A stretch of DNA of 64,000 nt. It comes from a virus. Where the stretch lies: the IMG/VR virus record IMGVR_UViG_3300035099_000047, positions 1 to 64,000 of that record; one strand, 5' to 3'. Below, one piece after another: positions 1-8,277 of this stretch. A program made the position numbers and the translations under genes. The notes beneath the pieces were generated by a model. The model had not been told where the DNA came from. It made no database searches and was given only the letters and a program-made list of their open reading frames with translations. How positions within the stretch are numbered: the stretch's first letter is position 1; each line of letters opens with the position of its first letter.

Positions 1-227
1 CAAGCAACGTCCTTGTTATATCGTTGAGGTGTAAATGCAGCCCTGCGCCGGTAAATCGCCACACCTGTATATTTGACTAGATCGTCTATCAACCAACCAT
101 CCAGTTCCATCCAGCGAGGGCGAATCAACCACTTAGCACAATCCCAAAGTTTGGTCAGCGGATTGTACCGCCAATTCCAAAAATCGTCTTGAGACCAACC
201 ACACCCGTGACAATGCAAATATGCCAT
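1..227 (-). CDS. Phage hypothetical protein with CxxC motif, 3' end outside window
   Basis: The frame opens at an ATG ending at position 227 and stays open to position 1, so its 3' end lies outside the window. About 75 residues are visible. They begin MAYLHCHGCGWSQDDFW, in which C-H-G-C could be half of a zinc site, followed by a Trp-rich stretch. From memory, short proteins opening with CxxCGWSQDDFW are common unassigned genes of tailed phages. The stop of the upstream gene lies one base before this start, so the two are co-transcribed. Function unknown. Confidence 0.6.
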   Translation of the reverse strand, partial: MAYLHCHGCGWSQDDFWNWRYNPLTKLWDCAKWLIRPRWMELDGWLIDDLVKYTGVAIYRRRAAFTPQRYNKDVA

Positions 228-228
228 A

Positions 229-471
229 TCAACACTCCAAATAAGGAAAGCCAAACCGTTCCAATAGATTGGGTTTCACACATTCCTGGCGGACCCTTTG
301 GCTCAGCACGGCAGCATCATACCAGGTGAAGCTCAAATCCGGATTGGCTGCAAATCGACCAAAAGTCGCACAGACCGCTACACGGCTGGCGTCGTCGTAG
401 AGGAATACATACCGTTCCGATCCCTTGACAAGGGCCAATACATTGATGTCTTGAATCCCAACCACCACCAA
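229..471 (-). CDS. Hypothetical protein (80 aa), TTG start
   Basis: I do not recognise this 80-residue protein. A TTG start is preceded five bases upstream by GGAG, and GTG codons follow directly (MVVVGIQDINV), so the exact start may be a codon or two later. The frame stays open about 70 bases further upstream but offers no ATG, GTG or TTG there. The middle (SERYVFLYDDASRVAV) suggests a small beta-rich protein. Its stop abuts the next gene. Confidence 0.5.
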   Translation of the reverse strand: MVVVGIQDINVLALVKGSERYVFLYDDASRVAVCATFGRFAANPDLSFTWYDAAVLSQRVRQECVKPNLLERFGFPYLEC

Positions 472-549
472 CCGTTCTCCAATACCTAAGTCACCTGTAC
501 AAACTCCCGAATCTCCGAGCCATTCCGCAATCTAGTGATTTGCATTCCA

Positions 550-750
550 TCATCCTCCCAACTTATCCAGGAACTCCACCTGCTTGGCTTTAACCTCTCC
601 CTGTCCCGTTGCCTGCCAACCCACCACTACCCGACTTGGATGGGCCTCAGCCAAGGCTTTGGCCTCTTGAGTCAACGGATCAGACTCGTTGGCTATGGTT
701 TCAGTTACCGTAAACTTACCACCTTCACAAATATAATAGAATTGTTTCAT
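550..750 (-). CDS. Small hypothetical protein downstream of terminase (66 aa)
   Basis: A 66-residue protein beginning MKQFYYICEGGKF and ending KQVEFLDKLGG. Its start overlaps the terminase stop (ATGA), so translation is probably coupled to terminase. No domain recognised. The 78 bases after it, up to the next gene, contain no convincing coding frame. Confidence 0.6.
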   Translation of the reverse strand: MKQFYYICEGGKFTVTETIANESDPLTQEAKALAEAHPSRVVVGWQATGQGEVKAKQVEFLDKLGG

Positions 751-3700
751 CTCGCTCCTTTCTCCATCAGTTCCATCGCCTCCAACTGCTGACCAGTCAT
801 AGGCAAAAGTTCCCTAGCCTCTCTCACTCGTCCCAGCCCCTTGTCCTGACCCAACGCCCGGCTCAAGTAGAACACCACACTAGCAAATGAGTCAGAGATG
901 TCTTTACTCTGATGGTCAACGTGATCTACCTTCTTCCTTTCTCCGTCATAAACCAAACCCAACAATTCTTGAATCATCGGTTGGTAGTCGTAAAATTCCA
1001 CCCGATGTTCGTATATCACCTGGCGTGTAGCTTGATACGCTTCATCTGTGCGATCCACGCTGATGATGCTAGTTTGGAAGCCCAATTTTTCCATGATTTG
1101 CCTGGAATCTGAAGAATTGCCGGTAAACACCTCACTATTACCGCACCTAACCGCAAAGTTCCGATAAATACCCACACTGAGACAATGAACCTCTGAAGCC
1201 ACTTTCAAGAAAGCTACTCTAGTCACTTTGTGATTGAAATCCAGGAACCTCTTTGCTATGTGAAATTTAGGTATACTTTGAACAGAAGCTCCCTTAGAAA
1301 TCAAAACTGCCCGGCTAATATCCCAATCCAACGGATCCAAACCAGATTCAACCATTTTCTCCTTTGCAGCAATAGTTTTAGTTTTGAGTCCTCTCTCCGT
1401 CATTCGAGCCCATTCGTCTTTGGACTTGGTTGCTTTTGTTTTGGCTATACTCTCAATCACCGTCCGTCGATATATGGGGTCTTTCCAACATTGACGTATA
1501 GCTTCAGAATAACTCAAACGTCTTCGGGCTACCCATTCCGGATCGTTCCAAAGCCTTTCATTCATTTCCAAACAATGTTCCCGTGCTTTATCCTTCTGTT
1601 TTTTTGACGTCCCTTTCTTGGAAGCTTCCGATCGCCTTCTAAGGAAATTTTCCCTATAAACAGGGTCTTTCATCATCTCCTTCACCTTCGCTCTACATTT
1701 TTCTATTCCTCTCCTCAAACTGTTCAAAAACATAGGGTCATTAAACCTTTCTCGAATTACTTCAGAATGATAATTAAAATGGTCGTTAAAATTCATCCAC
1801 ACCAAATTTTCCCTACGATTGTCCCTCTTGTTAAAATTCAAATGATGCCTAATGGTTTGTTTCCCGTTCTTTTTACCAAAAACCAATTTCCCACCCATGT
1901 TAGTAGCTGATATTAGACGGTCGCAAAAGCAAACATGGGTATATTTGTATCTCAAAACATTTGGTTGGAAAACCATTTCATATCCATCACATCCAGAATC
2001 CTTATTACTAACAATCCTGTTTAGAGGTTCCAAACTGTCTCCAGGCTTCAAATCAGAGGTCTTTCGCCGCTCCCCACCCTTCAAAATCCATTCATGGTTA
2101 GATGTGCAATCATAGAATGATCCATCATCCAAAGTCACCCGGTACACTGGGCAATTTTTACCAACCACCCCCAGATGAGTAGCTTCACCTTCCACAATGC
2201 AATTGTTTCGTCTGTCAAACGAGTACACAGAAAATGACCTGTCTGTACCGTACTCATCCAATATCTGTTGCAAGGTCAAATTGCGGCCATCTACCAATGG
2301 GACGATGGTATTCGGAGTGAGACATTGAAAGGAGTCAAAACTCACACTCTTAATGGGGTATCCCAACTGATCCCGCAAATAAATGATGAACTCTCTGATC
2401 TTGGAAAAATCAATCGAACCCTGCTTAGGTGGTTGTATCCTCAACATGAAATCAATACATATACGGGGCAAGTTACCCACAGTGCTGGAAACATGACCCA
2501 TTGTAATTCCCACACAATCGTGGCGCTCAGCCAAATCCACATGGACATGCCTCACCGCCATAGGATTCAATTTAGGCTTGACAATGGAGTTCTTGACAGT
2601 TACCAAATCCCTCCATTTCAAATAATCTTGCAATTTAACGGAGGACTTGTCACTGAGAACTACGCTCTCCCGAGTGAAAGGGTGCTGGCGACTCGGATCG
2701 ACACACATCCTCACATGTTCCCTGTGCCGGACAAACAGGCTGTGCGCCAGTGTAGCCACCCCTGCAATATCACGCAATGCGTTTTCAACATCAGCGTCAA
2801 ATGATGCCCTATGCTCCACAGGCACCTCTACAACGCGGGACCCTTCTCTGGGCAACTCGCCATCTTCCAATATTCGGCTACCGCTGATGGCATCCCCTAC
2901 CTCTACCTGGAAAGTCTTACCGCTGTAACCCATCACCTCCCGCTTAACATCCCACAAAGCATAATCGGCTATAAAAGTGCCAGGTTTGTCTCTCACTAAG
3001 GCTATATGGTTTTCCAACCAGCTAGTCTCAACATTGCGACTGCTAATCAATATCATTAAGCCTGGCACAACCCCTTTGTATTGGTACCGGTTTTCCAACC
3101 GACGCTGGACCGCTGTGTAGAGCTTTTGGGCCTGGGAAATAGCAATTCCACCAGGTATGTTAGGCACCCGCATGAAGTTGGCTTCGTCGAGCGCTATTGA
3201 AAACAAATTCAATCCCAAGGCATGCAATTCAGTAGAACCATTTATCACCTGAACTCCATGATCAAAAATCAATCCATCCCTAGCCAATCTGTTGCGCATT
3301 TTCAGCGTAGGGGCATGCTGCTGAAAATAAGGGCTTTGCTCAATAAAATGTTTCAATATACTGTGGACATCCTCAGCTTTGTACTTGAAAATGTTATAGA
3401 TTCCCAGCAGCACTGGGGTACCAGGCATCAATCCAAAGTAAGCGCTAGGACTGCGCAAACAACTCAGCAAGTACAACTTGTAGGCCAAGGCGAAACAGGC
3501 TACTGTTGTCTTGCCTGAACCTATGCAACCTGTTGCTATCAATTCATAATAGTGATTTTGTGGGTCCAAAATTTCCAATAACACTTCCACCCATTTGTCG
3601 TACAAGTATTTTCCAAACTCACCTAAGTAATACGGGTCAAAGAGGAATGTTTCAGGGTCGACTGGCTCACGCAGGTAATCAATATCCAACAAGGACCTAT

Positions 3701-3791
3701 AAGTGGAAGACTGCCCGGTCTCCTCCACCTCCCGAGCTATGCGGAGGGCAAGATTTGCAACTTCGGGGTCTATATGCTCAATCGTACTCAA
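747..3791 (-). CDS. terL: Terminase large subunit (TerL) interrupted by an intein
   Basis: Motor and nuclease that packages phage DNA into proheads. Residues 1-489 and 893-1014 form a 611-residue extein of usual TerL size. The ATPase has Walker A GCIGSGKTT (88-96) and Walker B FSIALDEANF (197-206). The RNase H-like nuclease has acidic motifs VHVDLAER (D419), VSFDSFQ (D486) and, near the C-terminus, DHVDHQSKDISDSFA. Residues 490-892 are an intein inserted exactly inside the second nuclease motif; splicing rebuilds SFDSFQ-SSDSRQ. The start is TTG, overlapping the upstream stop (TTGA). A protein this long with both terminase halves in one frame makes the call secure. Unspliced protein should be inactive as a nuclease. 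Confidence 0.93.
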   Translation of the reverse strand: MSTIEHIDPEVANLALRIAREVEETGQSSTYRSLLDIDYLREPVDPETFLFDPYYLGEFGKYLYDKWVEVLLEILDPQNHYYELIATGCIGSGKTTVACFALAYKLYLLSCLRSPSAYFGLMPGTPVLLGIYNIFKYKAEDVHSILKHFIEQSPYFQQHAPTLKMRNRLARDGLIFDHGVQVINGSTELHALGLNLFSIALDEANFMRVPNIPGGIAISQAQKLYTAVQRRLENRYQYKGVVPGLMILISSRNVETSWLENHIALVRDKPGTFIADYALWDVKREVMGYSGKTFQVEVGDAISGSRILEDGELPREGSRVVEVPVEHRASFDADVENALRDIAGVATLAHSLFVRHREHVRMCVDPSRQHPFTRESVVLSDKSSVKLQDYLKWRDLVTVKNSIVKPKLNPMAVRHVHVDLAERHDCVGITMGHVSSTVGNLPRICIDFMLRIQPPKQGSIDFSKIREFIIYLRDQLGYPIKSVSFDSFQCLTPNTIVPLVDGRNLTLQQILDEYGTDRSFSVYSFDRRNNCIVEGEATHLGVVGKNCPVYRVTLDDGSFYDCTSNHEWILKGGERRKTSDLKPGDSLEPLNRIVSNKDSGCDGYEMVFQPNVLRYKYTHVCFCDRLISATNMGGKLVFGKKNGKQTIRHHLNFNKRDNRRENLVWMNFNDHFNYHSEVIRERFNDPMFLNSLRRGIEKCRAKVKEMMKDPVYRENFLRRRSEASKKGTSKKQKDKAREHCLEMNERLWNDPEWVARRRLSYSEAIRQCWKDPIYRRTVIESIAKTKATKSKDEWARMTERGLKTKTIAAKEKMVESGLDPLDWDISRAVLISKGASVQSIPKFHIAKRFLDFNHKVTRVAFLKVASEVHCLSVGIYRNFAVRCGNSEVFTGNSSDSRQIMEKLGFQTSIISVDRTDEAYQATRQVIYEHRVEFYDYQPMIQELLGLVYDGERKKVDHVDHQSKDISDSFASVVFYLSRALGQDKGLGRVREARELLPMTGQQLEAMELMEKGAR
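1116..2324 (-). other. Intein with HNH homing endonuclease inside TerL
   Basis: This 403-residue in-frame insertion starts at Cys490 with block A CLTPNTIVPL. Block B is DGSFYDCTSNHEWIL, with the expected T-x-x-H. Block F is EVHCLSVGIYRNFAV, and the end is EVFTGN followed by Ser893 as +1 nucleophile. The penultimate residue is Gly rather than the common His. In the middle, HHLNFNKRDNRRENL fits an HNH homing endonuclease. It is followed by repeats with the theme (M/W)xDPxxRxxxxxRxSE, like NUMOD DNA-binding modules. It is therefore a full, mobile-type intein rather than a mini-intein. Confidence 0.93.
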
Positions 3792-4018
3792 TTCACAATT
3801 TCAGCTATCTTTTCATACTTGGAGTCAAAGTCAAAAGCGGGTAAAACTTCTGACACCCCCTTACCCGAAGCCCCCTCAATTATCCAATCTCCTGACACTT
3901 GTTTCCTAGCTCGGTAAATGCCTTTTGGCAATTGGTACTTCCCTTTTTCACTGCTTTTTTCTCGCACTAAAAACCAACCCAATTTAGAACCCTCCATTTT
4001 CGTTTCCAGGATTAACAT
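3788..4018 (-). CDS. Hypothetical protein upstream of terminase (76 aa)
   Basis: A 76-residue protein with a basic, aromatic middle (GWFLVREKSSEKGKYQLPKG) and an acidic C-terminus. Its TGA overlaps the TTG start of terminase. A second ATG at 3997, with GGAAA eight bases upstream, is an equally good start. No family recognised; the position just before terL would suit a packaging accessory protein, but that is a guess from context only. Confidence 0.5.
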   Translation of the reverse strand: MLILETKMEGSKLGWFLVREKSSEKGKYQLPKGIYRARKQVSGDWIIEGASGKGVSEVLPAFDFDSKYEKIAEIVN

Positions 4019-4054
4019 CCAATTCGATTGCCACTATTCCATCCTCTTTGCTAT

Positions 4055-4345
4055 TCAAACATCGCAACCATACCCTCGCAAAGCTTCCAACCCACTTTCT
4101 GTGGTTTGATAGATTTCGTTTGGGTACTTCCCAAAACTGATCATCAGCCGATGTGAAATCAAATAATTCACATAAGCTTGCAACAAATTTTCCGAACGCA
4201 CTCTAATATCACCTCTTGCATCGGTTAGCAAATCATCCAACTCTCCCCTTGTAGCCCCTTTTACAGCAGACATCAACAAATCCATTTCAATGGGAGATAG
4301 GCCGTAACTTTCCACCAGGTGGTCAACAGCTTCTACAAATCTCAT
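4055..4345 (-). CDS. Winged-helix-like paralogue 3 of 3 (96 aa)
   Basis: Third member, in transcription order, of a tandem gene family. It shares MRFVEAVD at the N-terminus and YQTTESGLEALRGYGCDV at the C-terminus with the next gene. The C-terminus (helix, short wing, then TxxGLEAL) looks like the end of a small winged-helix domain. The start is taken at M-R-F because all three copies have the same ribosome-site context, GGxGAAGGxxGGATG or close to it. The middle has diverged strongly, as expected for old duplicates under different selection. Confidence 0.7.
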   Translation of the reverse strand: MRFVEAVDHLVESYGLSPIEMDLLMSAVKGATRGELDDLLTDARGDIRVRSENLLQAYVNYLISHRLMISFGKYPNEIYQTTESGLEALRGYGCDV

Positions 4346-4381
4346 CCAACCTTCCCCAACCTTCCCCAACCACTGGCTTAT

Positions 4382-4654
4382 TCAAACATCGCAACCATAC
4401 CCTCGCAAAGCTTCCAACCCACTTTCTGTGGTTTGATAAACCTGGTTCGGAGGCTTTCCAAAAACTTCCATCAACCCATTAGATAATAAAACATCGAGTA
4501 TCTCTTCCCAACCGGAATATAAAAGAGTTTTGGGCGGTACTGGCCAAAAATCCTCCCTGGTACAACCCTTTATCCCCATTTTCAACAATTCAACCGCTAT
4601 ACCGAACTGGTATGACCTCGGTGCCAACCTATCAACTACTTCACCAAATCTCAT
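4382..4654 (-). CDS. Winged-helix-like paralogue 2 of 3 (90 aa)
   Basis: Second member of the tandem trio. It begins MRFGEVVDRL and ends with the same 18 residues as the 4055-4345 gene (YQTTESGLEALRGYGCDV), while the centre (GIKGCTREDFW) is closer to the first copy (GIGGCAWEDI). A longer frame from 4693 exists, but the conserved ribosome-site context supports 4654. Function unknown; likely DNA-binding by shape only. Confidence 0.7.
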   Translation of the reverse strand: MRFGEVVDRLAPRSYQFGIAVELLKMGIKGCTREDFWPVPPKTLLYSGWEEILDVLLSNGLMEVFGKPPNQVYQTTESGLEALRGYGCDV

Positions 4655-4689
4655 CCAACCTTCTCCAACTCTTACAACCGATGGCTTAT

Positions 4690-4962
4690 TCAAACATCAT
4701 AACCATACCCTTGCAAAGCTTCCAACCCTTTTTCCGTAGTTTGACAAATCTCGTTTGGATACCTCCCGAAACAGGCCATCAACCCATTAGCTGACAAATC
4801 ATCAATTTCAAGTAACCAAACAGCCGTTGGAATAGATATGGACAATGCCTTCGGAATATCCTCCCAGGCACAACCACCTATCCCCAATTGTAACAACCTG
4901 GCCCCTAAATCTGACAGGTAAAACTCTTCTGTCAACTTGTCAACAGCTTCTACAAACTTCAT
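4690..4962 (-). CDS. Winged-helix-like paralogue 1 of 3 (90 aa)
   Basis: First transcribed copy of the trio (MKFVEAVDKL at the start, QTTEKGLEALQGYGYDV at the end). Its ATG overlaps the stop of the C2H2 protein gene, so it is translated as part of the packaging operon. All three copies lie between that gene and terminase. Confidence 0.7.
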   Translation of the reverse strand: MKFVEAVDKLTEEFYLSDLGARLLQLGIGGCAWEDIPKALSISIPTAVWLLEIDDLSANGLMACFGRYPNEICQTTEKGLEALQGYGYDV

Positions 4963-5591
4963 TCCGCCTTCTCCAACCTCAACTTGCCCTTCCCATCATC
5001 CCCATTTGCAGCAGCCAACAACCGTTTGACCTTGGAAAGCAAATCACTCCTTTCTCTCGGATCTGACGGGATTGCTATAGGCTGAGACACCTGCTGTACA
5101 TTCACGTTTACAGCCGGTTGCGATTGAGTAATGGGTGGAACCGTCCGACCCTCATCGTACAATTCCTTGGCGTGTATTCGCAAATGTTCACTCAACTCCA
5201 ACAACTCAGGAAACCCCAGCTGAGACACCCTATTAGAATCAGTCAATTCCCGATCAGTCCGGTCCATAGCATCCAACAACCGATTCAATCGGTTCATGCG
5301 CTTGACAGTTGCTATATCCATCATAGCGTTGGCCCGAGCGGCCACCACCCTTTGCAAGTTATCCAAACCAGCCAAGCACTCAGATGGAACCTCTTCCCCC
5401 TTCAATATCAAGGCAGCCACGTGACTAACCAAATCCTGTGGAGGGGGCGGGGCATGTTTACGACGCAAATACTGTTGGTACTCCATCCAGCTACAAATGC
5501 CATGGGTTTTTAAATGACTCACACTCCTGTGATTGAAATGACGACCACATATCTCACAAGTGAATTCCGTTTGGACCGATATTGTAGCCAT
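4959..5591 (-). CDS. C2H2 zinc-finger protein, candidate terminase small subunit
   Basis: A 210-residue protein whose N-terminus carries one clear zinc finger, CEICGRHFNHRSVSHLKTHG (C-x2-C, H-x4-H). The central helical region (residues 55-140) is rich in Leu, Arg and Asp and could form a coiled coil; a Gln/Val linker (PAVNVNVQQVSQP) leads to a basic helical tail. The start is taken at MATISVQTEF, not the longer MLKLNRTFD. Lying just upstream of terL and its small neighbours, it is a candidate DNA-recognition (small) terminase subunit. That role is inference; a transcription factor is the alternative. Confidence 0.6.
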   Translation of the reverse strand: MATISVQTEFTCEICGRHFNHRSVSHLKTHGICSWMEYQQYLRRKHAPPPPQDLVSHVAALILKGEEVPSECLAGLDNLQRVVAARANAMMDIATVKRMNRLNRLLDAMDRTDRELTDSNRVSQLGFPELLELSEHLRIHAKELYDEGRTVPPITQSQPAVNVNVQQVSQPIAIPSDPRERSDLLSKVKRLLAAANGDDGKGKLRLEKAE

Positions 5592-5601
5592 ATCAAAAGT
5601 C

Positions 5602-5976
5602 CTATTCAGCTTCAACATCCTTGACCTCTAATCCGTGCAATTCTACTTTATAACTGTGCTTTCTCATCTCCAAGGCTCGCATAGCATTCACTTCATGTTG
5701 CTTGAAAGGCAACATTTGACACCGAAACCACACTGACACCACTTGACCATTGTGGGTTTCAACATCCAAATGAGTGCTACCGTGAACTGTTCCTCCATCA
5801 CCATAAAATCTGGTACCGCGACACTTGAATGCCCGTTGCACCTTGTTCCATCCTCTGGAATACCAACGATGTTTCAACCAATCTGCTAACCCATGATACC
5901 ACCTGTATGGCCGATCGGGTAACAGCCCTTCAGGGTCGGCTATCCACTTGCTACCATCGGCCTTGAACACTAACAT
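5602..5976 (-). CDS. Hypothetical protein (124 aa)
   Basis: The chosen start gives MLVFKADGSKWIADPEG; a slightly longer frame starts at 5994. The protein is rich in Trp and aromatic residues (RWYHGLADWLKHRWYSRGWNK) followed by beta-like stretches (THLDVETHNGQVVSVWFRC). It lies between the Mor-like regulator and the C2H2 gene with almost no spacing. No family recognised. Confidence 0.55.
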   Translation of the reverse strand: MLVFKADGSKWIADPEGLLPDRPYRWYHGLADWLKHRWYSRGWNKVQRAFKCRGTRFYGDGGTVHGSTHLDVETHNGQVVSVWFRCQMLPFKQHEVNAMRALEMRKHSYKVELHGLEVKDVEAE

Positions 5977-5977
5977 A

Positions 5978-6343
5978 TCACCCTCCACCACCAATCACCA
6001 CGATACCCAATTTGCGCAGTGCAACATCCACTTTATTACAAGCCTGCTGAATCTCATGTATTGTCACACCATAACTCCCGGCTATGTCTCGCAGCCCTCG
6101 CTCACACCGTTGCACCTCAGCCCACAGCGATACATCTCTTACGTAGCGCTCTACTAATTCCCTAGACGGTATTCGGATGGTTTGGCCAGCGAAAATATCA
6201 AGGAATTTAATCACAGCCTCCCTACCAAAGATTTCATACATTTCCGGAAAAAACTGGGTTCTATCAGTAGCAACCAACATTGCATAAAGTGCATCCACGT
6301 GGCGATTGCTATTAACGTCAAACAAATGCAACTCGCCCACCAA
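5978..6343 (-). CDS. Mor/C-like transcription regulator
   Basis: A 121-residue protein that follows the Mor/C activator pattern (phage Mu middle regulator family). An N-terminal part reads EIFGREAVIKFLDIFAGQ then TIRIPS, matching 'iG.eaalkL...fgG..iyiP'. A C-terminal helix-turn-helix follows (RDIAGSYGVTIHEIQQACNKV). Starts at TTG, or GTG one codon later, behind GGGAGAGA. Mor proteins activate middle or late phage promoters with host RNA polymerase. The next upstream gene is sigma-like, so the pair probably controls packaging and structural genes. The family match is from memory of the motif. Confidence 0.6.
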   Translation of the reverse strand: MVGELHLFDVNSNRHVDALYAMLVATDRTQFFPEMYEIFGREAVIKFLDIFAGQTIRIPSRELVERYVRDVSLWAEVQRCERGLRDIAGSYGVTIHEIQQACNKVDVALRKLGIVVIGGGG

Positions 6344-6367
6344 CTCTCTCCCAACCCCATTTCACCC

Positions 6368-7075
6368 CTATTCCCCCACCAATAACCGACGGCCCACTTC
6401 ATCAATCACCTCGTGACTCCGCTCGTTCACCAAATCGTGGAACTTGTACCGGTACTGATACATAAACCACCGACACATCAGCCTAACGAAACTAATGCAC
6501 ACTTTGGGATTAGCTACATGATACCAGTTGCTCAATAAGCTTTCAGGGACTTTGTCACCCTTAATCATCAAAGACACCACCACAGCCAATACTCGTGCAC
6601 CAAATCCAAACCTATCTCTACTCAAGGCAAAGCTAGCCACTTGGTTAGGTAAATCTTCCAGTATAAGCTTGGCATCTACTTGGCGGGGTACCGAGGATTG
6701 AGATTTCAAAGTAATCTCCGCAGCCTTAGCCCTTGGAATAGAATCGGCTATGTCCCTCAAATCGTGAGATCGCAAATAGTCAATTACCATACGACGAACC
6801 GTTATCCACATCATACTACTAAACACACTGCGAGGACGGCCTGCATAATAATCCAACCGTCCAGACATACGCAACAACACCTCACTGATAATATCCTCCC
6901 GATCTGAGTCCTTGATCCATCCAAAACCGTCGTCTATAACCCAATGGATCAAGGGTACTATGGCATCTAACAACAATGTCAGATTTTCATCAGTCGGTTC
7001 AGCAATATACCGACAGTGGGCAAGATAGAGCTTGCCTTTAGAGTGGCTTACGTACCGCAAACGGGACCAATCCAT
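6368..7075 (-). CDS. Sigma-70 family-like protein (region 2)
   Basis: A 235-residue protein. Residues about 55-105 resemble sigma region 2: an acidic helix DREDIISEVLLRMSGRL, then SVFSSMMWITVRRMVIDYLRS, the part that normally contacts the core enzyme and melts the -10 element. The C-terminal half is helical and rich in Arg and aromatic residues, without an obvious region 4. Start taken at ATG 7075; a TTG at 7102 is possible. A good promoter lies just upstream (7132-7160). Likely a phage sigma or sigma-like late regulator. Confidence 0.6.
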   Translation of the reverse strand: MDWSRLRYVSHSKGKLYLAHCRYIAEPTDENLTLLLDAIVPLIHWVIDDGFGWIKDSDREDIISEVLLRMSGRLDYYAGRPRSVFSSMMWITVRRMVIDYLRSHDLRDIADSIPRAKAAEITLKSQSSVPRQVDAKLILEDLPNQVASFALSRDRFGFGARVLAVVVSLMIKGDKVPESLLSNWYHVANPKVCISFVRLMCRWFMYQYRYKFHDLVNERSHEVIDEVGRRLLVGE

Positions 7076-7131
7076 GACGGCGGTTCCCACAGTCCCTGGC
7101 AAATGTTGCGAATACGCTATCGCACCAGCCT

Positions 7132-7160
7132 ACTATAATTGAATGTTCAAACTTAGTCAA
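7132..7160 (-). promoter_or_regulatory. Sigma-70-type promoter for the late-control/packaging operon
   Basis: Read on the minus strand: TTGACT, 17 bases, TATAGT. It lies about 57 bases upstream of the sigma-like gene and reads toward terL. Same architecture as the promoters at 55-63 kb. Confidence 0.75.
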
Positions 7161-7166
7161 ACCCTG

Positions 7167-7499
7167 TCAACAACAACTAGATCGCTCCGGTACATCCCTA
7201 CCAACAAACAACCCACGACACTCTGGATGAGCCCTCCACCACCAGATAGTGCTAATCACTACAGCCCTTACCACAGGTTCCAGGCTGCCACACAACAACC
7301 CACCGTAATGGCTCTGGTAAGCATCTCGAACGTGACGTTGCAAGCCTTTACGGGCCCGGTCACTAATATCCAACTGATTAGTTGGCCAGTATTCCAACAC
7401 CAACTTGAGCAAACTGCAATTCAAGTCATGATTGGACAACAATGGTCCAAAAATGCGACCAGCCACACAAATTTGCTGCTCAAGTTGGTTGAGGTCCAC
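7167..7499 (-). CDS. Hypothetical protein (110 aa), GTG start
   Basis: A 110-residue protein (MDLNQLEQQICVAGRIFG...), probably helical, ending in a Cys/Ser-rich tail. A competing frame on the plus strand is rejected because neighbours all read minus. It ends just upstream of the 7132 promoter, so it belongs to the operon to its right. No ribosome site better than a weak AGTAGG. Family unknown. Confidence 0.45.
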   Translation of the reverse strand: MDLNQLEQQICVAGRIFGPLLSNHDLNCSLLKLVLEYWPTNQLDISDRARKGLQRHVRDAYQSHYGGLLCGSLEPVVRAVVISTIWWWRAHPECRGLFVGRDVPERSSCC

Positions 7500-7554
7500 T
7501 GTTCTGCGACCTACTCAAAGACCAACTGAATAGAAACCACAACGTTTGGCCATT

Positions 7555-7752
7555 TCATGCTGTTCCATAGCTTAGCCCTTTCACGTCTGCCGATGGGGCA
7601 ACGATCCAACCAGCGTCGGTGATAGCTTCCGGTTCTTTCCCTTCAGATTCAGGCGAGTGCATCCACTGCACATAAGCATCCGGGAACGTCCCGGCCTGGA
7701 TGAAATACCGGCAGCCATCGCTCGTAAGTACCTCAAAGAGTCGCAGCTTCAT
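7555..7752 (-). CDS. Hypothetical protein (65 aa)
   Basis: A 65-residue protein MKLRLFEVLTSDG..., with a beta-like start and a proline/acidic middle. It overlaps the end of the zinc-ribbon gene to its right by 20 bases. From here to about 8.8 kb base composition is visibly richer in GC than in the flanking phage genes. Confidence 0.55.
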   Translation of the reverse strand: MKLRLFEVLTSDGCRYFIQAGTFPDAYVQWMHSPESEGKEPEAITDAGWIVAPSADVKGLSYGTA

Positions 7753-8242
7753 CGCTTGGGTTCCTTTCTTTCTTGCTTAGTGATGGTAATAGTCTCAACT
7801 GCTTCTGTTTGGCGAGGGCAGCGACCAATTCACGGATACGCTCGACGAACGGCTTGCCGTCGGGCCAGCCGAGGGCCGAGGCAACTTCGCACTGAAACGC
7901 ATCGGCCTCGCCAATCAGTTCGTCTCGTTGCGCCTTCAATTCGGCGACCTGCTTCCAGAACCGGCAGAAAAGTCCGCAATTGGGGCATCGTGGCTCCCCT
8001 AAAGGCCGTTCGCTCCAAACTGGGCAAGTTGCAACTGTCTTACCGTCGTCAGAAGGCATTCGGTCACTCCCACACAGCGGGCACTTCTCACCAGCGGGAG
8101 GAGCCTCGGCCGCCTGAGCATCAATTGCCGCTTGCAACGCCTCGGGATCGAATCCGCGGTAGGCGGCAACCAACAGGGCATCGAAGGCCCGCTCTTCTGC
8201 CGAAGTAGTGGCTGAATAGTTGACTTCATCACTCTCACTCAT
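7733..8242 (-). CDS. Zinc-binding phage protein (169 aa)
   Basis: Two cysteine pairs, CPLCGS (about residue 54) and CPNCG (about 85), suggest a zinc ribbon, followed by a helical stretch (WKQVAELKAQRDELIGEA) of coiled-coil type and a basic tail. The Ala-rich, high-GC coding differs from the AT-balanced neighbours and may mark a recently acquired segment. Function unknown. Confidence 0.6.
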   Translation of the reverse strand: MSESDEVNYSATTSAEERAFDALLVAAYRGFDPEALQAAIDAQAAEAPPAGEKCPLCGSDRMPSDDGKTVATCPVWSERPLGEPRCPNCGLFCRFWKQVAELKAQRDELIGEADAFQCEVASALGWPDGKPFVERIRELVAALAKQKQLRLLPSLSKKERNPSDEAATL

Positions 8243-8277
8243 TCGCTTACTCCTTTCGCCGTCTCAGCAGCCTCACC

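Noticed and set aside
7143-7529. Plus-strand 128-codon frame
   Set aside because: Runs opposite to all neighbours and overlaps the minus-strand 7167 gene and a promoter; composition (Thr/Gln/Ser/Pro) is that of a shadow.
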